NCBI RefSeq assembly: GCF_902833645.1
Contig: NZ_CADFGE010000010.1
Span: 274,733-338,732 of the forward strand
From: Paraburkholderia fungorum
Lineage (GTDB): Bacteria; Pseudomonadota; Gammaproteobacteria; Burkholderiales; Burkholderiaceae
DNA length: 64,000 nt
Reading direction: 5' to 3'
In this document: in pieces, positions 8,274 to 16,182 of the stretch
How positions within the stretch are numbered: position 1 is the stretch's first letter
How the letters are laid out: each line of letters starts with the position of its first letter
Translations under genes and position numbers: made by a program
Notes under the pieces: generated by a model
What the model saw: only the letters and a program-made list of their open reading frames with translations
Databases searched by the model: none
What the model was told of the DNA's origin: nothing

Positions 8274-8975
8274 TCAATTCGCGGCGGGCGGCCACGCCAG
8301 CGCATCGCGCGCGCCGCTCAAGACCGGTTTGGCCGCATCGCCGGTGACGAACAGGCTATAGCTGTCGCCGGCTGCGAGCGCCGGCAGCGGCAGCGCCGCG
8401 CTGGCCGCCGCGCCGCATTGCCCCACCAGTTTCGCGCTGACCGGATTGATGGCGCGCGCGTCCTGCGCGCCCGCGGCCACCTGCGCGAACACCGTCGGGC
8501 CGTTGCCGTCCACACCGATCTTCGCGCTGCAACCGGACGTGAAATTAAACGCCCGCAAGGTTGCCTTCAAACCGTCGACGCGCTCATAGCGGCCGACGAT
8601 CCGCGTCGCATGCCAGCCCTTCGCGTCATGACGCAGCGCGACGGTGACGGCGTCGCCAGCGGCGGCTGCTGCATTAGCCGTGGCCTCGGCGAGGGCCTTG
8701 CCGTCGGCCGTCACACGCGCCGGCGTGCCCGGCGTCAGCACGCTGAAGCGCGTGACCGCGCCCGGTGCCAGCGTCTGCGGCGCTTCGCTGCCGGCGAGCG
8801 CGACGCGCACCGCCTGCGACGAGGCGTTCAACACGCGCAGATACGACGCGTTGGCGGGCGGTTGCGGTCCATACAGGCTCGCGACGTCGTCCGCCGCCGC
8901 GTGCGCCACGCCGGCCGACAGCAGCGCCGTCAGAAAAACTGCCGTCCTCGAATACCCCAAGCTATTTTTTTTCAT
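8274..8975 (-). CDS. algF: AlgF-like periplasmic protein of the acylation module
   Basis: This 233-residue protein has a signal peptide (cleavage probably after AGVAHA). Its mature N-terminus, DVASLYGPQPPANASYLRVL, matches the AlgF hallmark of a YGP motif followed by an FVRVYNA-like strand. The rest is small beta-rich sequence with two Cys (SGCSAK, VGQCGA) that could form a disulfide. In alginate biosynthesis AlgF is a periplasmic accessory of O-acetylation. It lies 15 bases after the nfrA-like gene and before the two SGNH genes, tying the acylation module to the polymer synthesis genes. Confidence 0.82.
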   Translation of the reverse strand: MKKNSLGYSRTAVFLTALLSAGVAHAAADDVASLYGPQPPANASYLRVLNASSQAVRVALAGSEAPQTLAPGAVTRFSVLTPGTPARVTADGKALAEATANAAAAAGDAVTVALRHDAKGWHATRIVGRYERVDGLKATLRAFNFTSGCSAKIGVDGNGPTVFAQVAAGAQDARAINPVSAKLVGQCGAAASAALPLPALAAGDSYSLFVTGDAAKPVLSGARDALAWPPAAN

Positions 8976-8990
8976 TCGATCCGTCCGGAT

Positions 8991-11552
8991 TCAATACGAG
9001 TAAATCGCGCCGAAGAACACCCCGCGCGCGCGATCGTCGCCGCTGATCTTCCAGCGGTACTGCACCGACAGATCGACATACGAGCGCGGCGCGTCGTATT
9101 TGCTGTCGCGGAACCAGTAACGCGTCGAAATCCCTACCCCCGCGCCGAGCGGAATGCTGTGGTCGACGCTCGAGTCGTAGTCCGCGCCGATCACCGCGTA
9201 CGGGAAAACGGTCCACTTCGGGCTGTAGCGATCCATGCGATAGGTGCGCCCCACTTCGAGATTGGTGGTCGCATAGACCGACCCCGCGTTCAGATAGGTG
9301 CCGGTCTCGGCATAGATCTGCGCGGTCCACCATGAAGGCACGTCGACCCGCCGCTCGATGCCGTAACCGCCCGAATACGCGAGCCGTGCGAGCCAATCGG
9401 GATTGACCTGCGAGCCGATCGGAATGATCCGTTCGAAGGCGACGATCGCGTCGATCTGCGAGAACGGCTTGGCGCGCGCGCCAATCGTGGCCTGCAAGGT
9501 ATCCACGCCGCTCGCGCCGCCGTTCTTCACGCCGAAACTCTCGTAGCCGCGTGCGTAGAGTTCGAACATCCGGTCGCCGAGACTGCCGAACGGACGCCAG
9601 TAGGCTTCCACGCCCGCCTGCCAGTTGTTCGACGTGCCCGGTGTCGGCGACGACGCATAGCCCGGCTGCATGCCCGCGCCGCGATAATTCAGCGACGCGT
9701 CGAAGCCCCAGTTGCGGGTGGCTTCGGCGTGCGCGCTGCGCATCTCGTTCAGTTGCGCGGGAGTGGCGGGCGGCGTGTCGTCGCCCGGTTTGGCGCTCGC
9801 GTCGATCGCGCGTTCGAAGAACTGCGCGGCTTCGCGGTTGCGGTACGCGTTCACGGCCGCATAGCCGGCGTCGGCGTAGGCGCTGGCCGGCATCGTGCCG
9901 GCCTTGTCGGCCATGCTGAAACGCTGGAACGCGACCTTGTTGTCGCCGGCCCGTTGTGCGATGTACGCGGCGCTCAGGTCCGGCATCGCGTCGAGCATGC
10001 CGGCGTCGATCATCTTTTGCGCTTCGCGCGACGCGGCGGAGTCGTTGCCGGCCGTGCTGAGCGCGTTGATCAGATCGACCCGGTGCTGCGGATCGTCCGG
10101 CGCGGCTTTGACCGCTTCGCGTGCGTAGCCGACCGCGCCGGCCTTGTCGTTTGCAGCGGCTGCGGTGGCCGCGGCGCGTGCCGCGGCGAAACCGCGATCG
10201 GCGGCGTACACGTCGCAGCTTGCGCCAAACTGATCGACCACGCAGTCGATCACGGGACGGTGCGCCGGGTCGATTTGCGTGGCTGGAGCAAGCGAATCGG
10301 TCGACGCGGTTGAAGCGGTTGAAGCGGTTGCGGTGCTCGACGCGTTCGCCGCGACGGCCGGCGCATGCGCGAGCAACCGCCGCGCCTGCGCACGTCGCAG
10401 CGCGATCGGCGGATCGGTGTCGTCGCCATTCATCTTGAGCGGCGCGAGCAGATCGAGCGCACGCTGCGGCTGTCCTTCGGCGATCCATACGTCGGCGATG
10501 ATCACGCGCGCCACGCGCTTGTTGCGCTGCGTCGCGTCGTTGGCCTGCAACGCTCTGGCGAAATCCGCCTCAGCGTCCGCCGTCTTGCCCTGCGCGGCCA
10601 GCACGTAGCCACGCAGCGTGAGCGGCATGATTTCCGTATCGTCGGCGGCAATCGCATCGCTCGCCGCGGCTTGCACGCCAGGCAGATCGTTCGCGGCGAA
10701 CAGCACGTCCATCAACTGGATGCGGTAGCCGACCTGATCCGGCGCATAGGCGACCGTCTCACGCGCGAGCGTGGCAGCCTGCGCGTAGTCGCCCTTCCTG
10801 AAAGCCTCATACGACGCAGCGGACGACTTCGGCGCCAGCCGGTTGCCAATGAAGCTGCGCCTCAAGCGCAGTTCCTCGGTGTCGCCGAAGCGCCCGCTTG
10901 CGTCGAGATCGGCGTTCCATGCTTCGGTATCCTGACCGGCCGCGCTCGCCGCGTCGATCAGCAACAGCCGCAGGCGCAGCAGGTCGGGACGCAGCGAGAT
11001 CGCCTCGTTCGCGTACTTGACGGTGCCCGCAAAATCCTTCGCCGCGTACGCTTTGTAGGCCTGCTGCGCGGCCGTCAACGCGGCGCCTGTCAGCACGTCC
11101 GGATCGGCCGGCTGCTGGCGGCCCGCGCGTGCCACTGCGCGGGTCGCCACGTTCAGCGCGTCGATCTGCTTGCGACGCGAGACCAGCGCCGGATCGCGGC
11201 CGATCTGCGCAATCGCGTCGCCGAGCGAGCGGCTTGCTTCGCTATAGCGGCGCAGCGCGGCGAGCGAGTTGGCTAGCAGTACCCGCAGCGACACGACGTC
11301 GGGGCGCTGGCGGATTGCCTCGCGTGCCCGCTCGACCGCACCGGCGTAGTCGCCGCGCTCGTAGGCGGCGTACGCGGTCTGCGCCACGCGGTAGGCGGCG
11401 CCGCTCAACGGCAGCGTGTTCTGTCCGGATGCGGCCGGCTGAGGTGCGGCCGCCGTGCTCTGCCCATAGGCCGTCGCGCCGCTCAGGCACAGTGCGCCCG
11501 TCACCGTTGCAGCGGCAACGGCACGCAAGCTGAAGAAAAATGAATCGCTCAT
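8991..11552 (-). CDS. nfrA: NfrA-like TPR/outer-membrane polysaccharide secretion protein
   Basis: This 853-residue protein has a signal peptide (SGATAYGQS), a long alpha-helical TPR-like region (about 50-580) rich in A-x-x-x-x-G/A-D-Y/F-A repeats, and a C-terminal beta-rich domain (about 600-853) of the NfrA_C type ending in FGAIYSY. NfrA of E. coli is the outer-membrane receptor of phage N4 and the exit route for the glycan made by NfrB. The ATG overlaps the stop of the nfrB-like gene by ATGA. A short 9-base repeat near 10311-10335 encodes the Ser/Thr/Ala-rich linker around STASTASTDS. Function as exporter is inferred from the family. Confidence 0.87.
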   Translation of the reverse strand: MSDSFFFSLRAVAAATVTGALCLSGATAYGQSTAAAPQPAASGQNTLPLSGAAYRVAQTAYAAYERGDYAGAVERAREAIRQRPDVVSLRVLLANSLAALRRYSEASRSLGDAIAQIGRDPALVSRRKQIDALNVATRAVARAGRQQPADPDVLTGAALTAAQQAYKAYAAKDFAGTVKYANEAISLRPDLLRLRLLLIDAASAAGQDTEAWNADLDASGRFGDTEELRLRRSFIGNRLAPKSSAASYEAFRKGDYAQAATLARETVAYAPDQVGYRIQLMDVLFAANDLPGVQAAASDAIAADDTEIMPLTLRGYVLAAQGKTADAEADFARALQANDATQRNKRVARVIIADVWIAEGQPQRALDLLAPLKMNGDDTDPPIALRRAQARRLLAHAPAVAANASSTATASTASTASTDSLAPATQIDPAHRPVIDCVVDQFGASCDVYAADRGFAAARAAATAAAANDKAGAVGYAREAVKAAPDDPQHRVDLINALSTAGNDSAASREAQKMIDAGMLDAMPDLSAAYIAQRAGDNKVAFQRFSMADKAGTMPASAYADAGYAAVNAYRNREAAQFFERAIDASAKPGDDTPPATPAQLNEMRSAHAEATRNWGFDASLNYRGAGMQPGYASSPTPGTSNNWQAGVEAYWRPFGSLGDRMFELYARGYESFGVKNGGASGVDTLQATIGARAKPFSQIDAIVAFERIIPIGSQVNPDWLARLAYSGGYGIERRVDVPSWWTAQIYAETGTYLNAGSVYATTNLEVGRTYRMDRYSPKWTVFPYAVIGADYDSSVDHSIPLGAGVGISTRYWFRDSKYDAPRSYVDLSVQYRWKISGDDRARGVFFGAIYSY

Positions 11553-13762
11553 TCGGATGCCGCCAGAGCGCCCTGCAGGCGGCGCTGTTGCTGAATTACG
11601 TTCTCGAGTGCGGAACGCGAGATCACGCCGCGCGCCACCATGTAGTCGCCGATCCGGCCGTGTCGATCCGGGCGGTAGTCCTGCATGGCTGCCTCGAAGG
11701 CTTCACGGCGCACGTGGCCATGCTCGATCAGCAGATCGCCGATCAACGGCACGCTGCGTGCCGGCACAGACCCGCTCGCGTCGTCCGGCAATACACCTGC
11801 CGGCGCGCTCCCAACCGTGCCCCCTGACTCGACCTCACCCACCGACACCATGGTTTCGACCCCGCGCAGCACGCGCAGGCCCGCCGCGATTTCGCCCTCA
11901 CGGACGATCTGCTGGGCAACGGGTCCTTCGATCAGCCCGTTCAGTTCCGCCACCGCCGTATCGGCAAGCGGGCTCGCGGTCAGCAAGATCGTGCGGCCAT
12001 TCGCGGCGTCGATCTGCGGCAATACGCGATGGCGCACGATCGCGTCGAGCGGCAGGCGCTCCGCGTCTTCCTTGATGCGTTCAAGCATCACACGTCCACG
12101 CGGCAAATCCGCCTGGAAGGCAATCGCTTCCGCGAGAGTCTCCTCGTCGAGCCAGCCCTTGGCCATCAGCACGCGGCCCAGCGGCGCCTCACGCGCATGG
12201 CTTTCGCCGAGCGCCTGTTCGAGCTTGTCCGGATCAATGGCCTGCCACGACAGCAGCAATTCGCCCAGACGCTGGCGGCGGTTGTTGAAGCCGTCGGCGG
12301 AAGGAAAGTCGTGCATGGTCTTGTCCCATGCCAGACGCTTGCCCGTCACGAGGTGCGTGAGGAACATTTTCCACGCACGCGAAACAGCCATGAAGTTGAT
12401 GAAGTTACCGACCACCATGCGCGGCACGGACAGCACGCCGTGCTCCCAGCCATACAGGCGCGTCACGAAATAGATCCGCTGCGCGACGCGCAACAGCAAC
12501 GCGCAGCCGTTGGCCCATAGCAGCGCTTGCAGCCACAGCGAATCGGAGAACGGCGAAGCGATCAGGTCCGGCATCCAGCCGAGCAGTTCGGCGCCGGCGA
12601 AGAGCAGAAACTGGATCACCAGCCCATACGCGATGATGCCGACGAACGCGGTCACGATCCCCTTGCGGTCGCGAAACAGCAGATAGCGATTGGCGAGCGA
12701 GCCGGTCCAGCCGGTCTGCTTCCAGCCTTGCAAGCCGATACCGAGCGTCCAGCGCGCACGCTGCCGGTAGGCGGTGCGGAAGGTATCGGGGAAGAATTCG
12801 CGCACGCACAGCGGCATCGTCACGGTGATGTCGCGCTCCTTGCCGAGGCCGAACCATGCCTTGCGGCGCGTGGCGAACTGCACCGGAAAGCGCGCGAAAA
12901 TCGACTGCATCCCCATCTTGCCCAGGCGCGCGCCGACGTCGTAGTCCTCGGTCAGGCTTTCGGTATTGAACGGCTGGTTATCGGTTTCGGCGATCAGCGC
13001 GAGCAGCGCCCGGCGCGAGAAGCACGTGCCTACCCCGGCGGACGGCACCGAACCCACCAGGCTCTCGCGCACCACCAGGTCTTTCGCGTGCCATTCGGCG
13101 AACTCGTCCATATAGGTGCCGGCCACGAGTTCGAACCAGTTGCGCTCGAGCGAGGCAACCGGCAACTGGATCATGTCCTTGCGCGGCAACAGGTAGTTGA
13201 AAAAGCGCAGCTCGACCGGATGCAGCACGTCTTCGCTATCGTGCAGCACCACGCCGGCGAATTCGATGCCCGCTTCACCCTCGTACTTGAAGATCGCCTG
13301 AATCACCCAGTTCAGACAGTCCGCCTTGCAGGTCGGACCGTCATGCGGCACTTCCACGCGACGCAACTGCTTGTAGCGGCGGCGCATCCGTTCGACTTCG
13401 GCGATGGTCTGCGGGTCGTTCTGATAGGTGCCGACGAACACCACATAGTTGCGGTAGTCCATCACCCGCACCATGTCCTCGATCATCGCCGCGACCACGT
13501 CGTACTCGTGCCACGCGGGCACCATGATCGCGATCGGCTGCTCGTCGCGCTGATACAACTGCGCGCTGGTGAGCGGCTTGTAGGTGCGCTGCACCGTGAA
13601 GCGGCGATAGATCGTGCGGGTCCAGTACCAGGCGTCGATGAACAGATCGTCGATGCTGGACAGCAGAATGATGAACGCCACCAGCGCCGCGACGTATTCG
13701 AGCCCCAGGTAGTAGTGGGCTACCGCGTAGCCCGCATACCATTTGATCAGCGCGATGCTCAC
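11549..13762 (-). CDS. nfrB: NfrB-like family 2 glycosyltransferase with C-terminal MshEN (c-di-GMP type) domains
   Basis: This 737-residue inner-membrane glycan synthase has a first membrane segment near residues 20-40. A processive GT2 domain follows with HDSED (174-178), TEDYD (271-275) and QRARW (334-338). Further membrane segments lie at about 370-465. The C-terminus carries MshEN-like half repeats: RLGELLLSWQAIDPDKLEQAL from about 498, and again IGDLLIEHG and RIGDYMVARG near 675-720. MshEN modules bind c-di-GMP, and E. coli NfrB is activated through this type of domain. The start is a GTG overlapping the BcsB-like stop (GTGA). The likely substrate is UDP-ManNAc supplied by the wecB product. 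Confidence 0.9.
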   Translation of the reverse strand: MSIALIKWYAGYAVAHYYLGLEYVAALVAFIILLSSIDDLFIDAWYWTRTIYRRFTVQRTYKPLTSAQLYQRDEQPIAIMVPAWHEYDVVAAMIEDMVRVMDYRNYVVFVGTYQNDPQTIAEVERMRRRYKQLRRVEVPHDGPTCKADCLNWVIQAIFKYEGEAGIEFAGVVLHDSEDVLHPVELRFFNYLLPRKDMIQLPVASLERNWFELVAGTYMDEFAEWHAKDLVVRESLVGSVPSAGVGTCFSRRALLALIAETDNQPFNTESLTEDYDVGARLGKMGMQSIFARFPVQFATRRKAWFGLGKERDITVTMPLCVREFFPDTFRTAYRQRARWTLGIGLQGWKQTGWTGSLANRYLLFRDRKGIVTAFVGIIAYGLVIQFLLFAGAELLGWMPDLIASPFSDSLWLQALLWANGCALLLRVAQRIYFVTRLYGWEHGVLSVPRMVVGNFINFMAVSRAWKMFLTHLVTGKRLAWDKTMHDFPSADGFNNRRQRLGELLLSWQAIDPDKLEQALGESHAREAPLGRVLMAKGWLDEETLAEAIAFQADLPRGRVMLERIKEDAERLPLDAIVRHRVLPQIDAANGRTILLTASPLADTAVAELNGLIEGPVAQQIVREGEIAAGLRVLRGVETMVSVGEVESGGTVGSAPAGVLPDDASGSVPARSVPLIGDLLIEHGHVRREAFEAAMQDYRPDRHGRIGDYMVARGVISRSALENVIQQQRRLQGALAASE

Positions 13763-15963
13763 GACTTGTCCTTATTCCTGCGGCGCGCCACGTTGGCCAC
13801 CAGCAGCAATACGATCAGCAGGCCGACGAGCGCGGCCGGGATGCCCCAGCGCACCCAGTTCTGCATGAACCACGGACCTTGCACGTCTTCCGTGTCGACC
13901 ACTTCGCCCGGATGACGCGTATCGAACTGGCGCAGCGTACCGCTGCCGTCGACGATCGCCACATCGCCACGCGAGAGTTGCAACGACGCAGGCAAGACCG
14001 CCGCCGTCTCCCCCACCGTGCGATACGCGATGCCCGACACGCTGCCCGACTTCACCGCTTCGATCACGCCGACACGGTTCAGACCCGACACGTCCGCGAG
14101 AACCTTACCGGATGCATCGGTCAGCGACAGGCGGTCTTTCGACAACCGTGCGAGGCTTTTCTCATCGGCGAGCGCGACGTCGGCCGCGAGGAAGGCGCCC
14201 TTCGGGTTCACCGCTTCGCCGTCACGGGCGACGCTGAAGGCCGCGCCCGTCGGCGAAATGCCGCTTGCGTTCGCGAGGCGCGCGACGCGCGGCAGTGCTT
14301 GCGTGGGATCGTTCAGGTACGCGGCCGGCACCAGCACATTCGCTTCCGACGCGAAACGCGCGACCATGCCGGTGAAATCGTCGCCGATCTTCGCGTCGGT
14401 GAGCGTCAGATGACTGCTCGGCAATACGGCAATCGGATGACCCTGGCTACGCGGCTGGCAGCCGCCTTCCGGCTGGCGCTGGAACACCACGCGCAGCAGA
14501 TTGTTCGGCGCCAGCGCGTAGTGCGGCACGCGCGCGGTAATGCGCTGCGGCTTGCCGTTGGCGTTCAGCAGTTGCGAGCCGATCAGCACGTCGTTGAAAT
14601 AGATCGAGGCGGTCTGCGCCGCGTTGTTCAGAGCCGGCGATGCGGCCACGTCGAGCACCACGCTGCCTGGCAGCTTGCCGTTGCCCGACACCGCGCCCAG
14701 ATCGAAATTCGCGTCCCAGGTGGCGCGGCCTTGCACGTCGAGCGTGCGCGGCAGGCCGCCCAGCAGCGACAGCGCGATTTCGTCGCCACGCGTGTTCGGC
14801 GCGGTATCGATCTGATGCACGACGAGACGGCTCGTCACGTCGATCGGACGCCACGCGCGCGCGAGAATCGCCACGCCGTCGTTATCGCCGACCACGATTG
14901 CGGTTTGGCCGCCGAGGTGGGCAAGGCGCACTTCGCCCGAAACGAGCGGCTTCGCGATCGGATCGATCGCGCGGGCACGCCATGCGTCGAACGCGTCGGC
15001 AGCACCAGGGGCCGCGCCGACAACCTGTTCGCGCAACGCATCGAGCGACGTCTTCAGCGTGTTGCGCAGCGTGTCGTCGGCGACGATCACGTCCGGCGCG
15101 AATGCCGGGCGCGGCGTCAGTGCGACGAGGGCGCCCGCTTCCGCCGGATTCGCGAGCTTGTGCGAACCGCCCGTGGCCAGCGCGGCGAAGGCCGGAATCG
15201 CGCGCAGCGGCGCCGGCACCTCGATATCGCTCAGGTCGACCGTGTCGCCCACTACGGGCCACGTCCGCGTGAGCGGCGTGCGGCCTTCGCGTTGCAGCAG
15301 CGCTTCGACGCGCCAGCCTGCATCGAACGCCGGTGCGCCGAGCGTGCGCGCACCGAGCATCACCACCGGTTTGTTCGGCAAGGCGCCCCACGCGCTGCGC
15401 AGATCGACGATCGCGTCAGGATCGTAGCGATAGGTCAGCCGCGAAGTCGGCGCGATGCGCCAGACGTTGCCGATCGCGGTCTGGTCGGTACAGATGTTAT
15501 CGCTCAGCACCGACGACCAGTCGAGACCCACGCGCACGAAACCGCTCGGCCTCGCCGCGCCGTCCACGCCCAGACTCGCGGACGCATCGCCCTGGTCCTG
15601 CGTCGGAGTGCGCGAGAGTACCGGCGAGCCGTCGAGCGATACCAGCATGGTCGTGCGGCCGCCGTTACCGCGCAGATAGCTGCCGTCGATCTGCAAGGCC
15701 GCATCGCTCAGGGGTACGCCGGCCGGCACCGGCAGATACAACTCCTGACGCCCGTCCGGCGCACGCAGCACGACCGGATCGCGCATGCCCAGTTCGGCCA
15801 GCGACACCGTGCGCGTCGCGAGCCGGCCGCTGCCGAGCTGCGCGAAGCTGCCGGCGACATCGGCCGGCTGCTGGGCATAGGCCGTCGACGCCAGCAACAG
15901 CAGCGCGGCAAGAACCTTCAGGTGAGGGCGCGCCAGGCGGCGCATGAGCGAATGGGTGGTCAC
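13759..15963 (-). CDS. BcsB-like periplasmic polysaccharide synthase subunit
   Basis: This 734-residue protein has a signal peptide (ending near STAYAQQ), a long beta-rich periplasmic part of the BcsB fold, and one C-terminal membrane anchor (about 706-726, WGIPAALVGLLIVLLLV) followed by RRRNKDKS. BcsB guides the nascent chain through the periplasm next to the synthase BcsA. No bcsA, bcsC or bcsZ lies here; the coupled synthase gene is the nfrB-like one. It is therefore probably the periplasmic partner of that enzyme rather than part of a cellulose operon. The start is taken as GTG at 15963; an ATG at 15945 is an alternative. Confidence 0.83.
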   Translation of the reverse strand: MTTHSLMRRLARPHLKVLAALLLLASTAYAQQPADVAGSFAQLGSGRLATRTVSLAELGMRDPVVLRAPDGRQELYLPVPAGVPLSDAALQIDGSYLRGNGGRTTMLVSLDGSPVLSRTPTQDQGDASASLGVDGAARPSGFVRVGLDWSSVLSDNICTDQTAIGNVWRIAPTSRLTYRYDPDAIVDLRSAWGALPNKPVVMLGARTLGAPAFDAGWRVEALLQREGRTPLTRTWPVVGDTVDLSDIEVPAPLRAIPAFAALATGGSHKLANPAEAGALVALTPRPAFAPDVIVADDTLRNTLKTSLDALREQVVGAAPGAADAFDAWRARAIDPIAKPLVSGEVRLAHLGGQTAIVVGDNDGVAILARAWRPIDVTSRLVVHQIDTAPNTRGDEIALSLLGGLPRTLDVQGRATWDANFDLGAVSGNGKLPGSVVLDVAASPALNNAAQTASIYFNDVLIGSQLLNANGKPQRITARVPHYALAPNNLLRVVFQRQPEGGCQPRSQGHPIAVLPSSHLTLTDAKIGDDFTGMVARFASEANVLVPAAYLNDPTQALPRVARLANASGISPTGAAFSVARDGEAVNPKGAFLAADVALADEKSLARLSKDRLSLTDASGKVLADVSGLNRVGVIEAVKSGSVSGIAYRTVGETAAVLPASLQLSRGDVAIVDGSGTLRQFDTRHPGEVVDTEDVQGPWFMQNWVRWGIPAALVGLLIVLLLVANVARRRNKDKS

Positions 15964-16047
15964 GTTGTCTTGTCTCGAAATTAGCGCGCAAACAGTGAGG
16001 CGAATTTGCGCTGCATGGATTGTTTGAAACTGCGATGCCGGTTCTGG

Positions 16048-16127
16048 CAGGCCGCTTTGGCAGGCCGCTTTTTTGCAGGCCGCTTTTTTGCAGGCCGCTT
16101 TTTTGCAGGCCGCTTTGGCAGGCCGTA
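16048..16127. repeat. Six-copy short tandem repeat between wecB and the BcsB-like gene
   Basis: The core CAGGCCGCT (last copy CAGGCCGTA) starts at 16048, 16061, 16076, 16091, 16106 and 16119. Spacings are 13, 15, 15, 15 and 13 bases, with T-runs between copies on the plus strand. It lies in the 219-base untranslated gap inside the operon. It could be a phase-variable or mRNA-stability element, or a simple slippage array. Confidence 0.85.
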
Positions 16128-16182
16128 TTGCCGGAAGCTTTGCCGGCGCGTCGCGATCGACGGCGGCCTGCGAACATCAGTC

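Noticed and set aside
13759..15963. Part of a cellulose synthesis operon
   Set aside because: No bcsA, bcsC or bcsZ; the coupled synthase is of the NfrB type and wecB heads the operon.
13879..15984. A 701-codon open frame on the plus strand opposite the BcsB-like gene
   Set aside because: The predicted protein is Arg/His-rich with no domain, and it lies antisense to a gene with signal peptide, anchor and coupled neighbours. Such frames are common in GC-rich DNA.
16048..16127. Possible CRISPR array
   Set aside because: Units are only 13-15 bases with no unique spacers of standard length and no cas genes. It is a simple tandem repeat.
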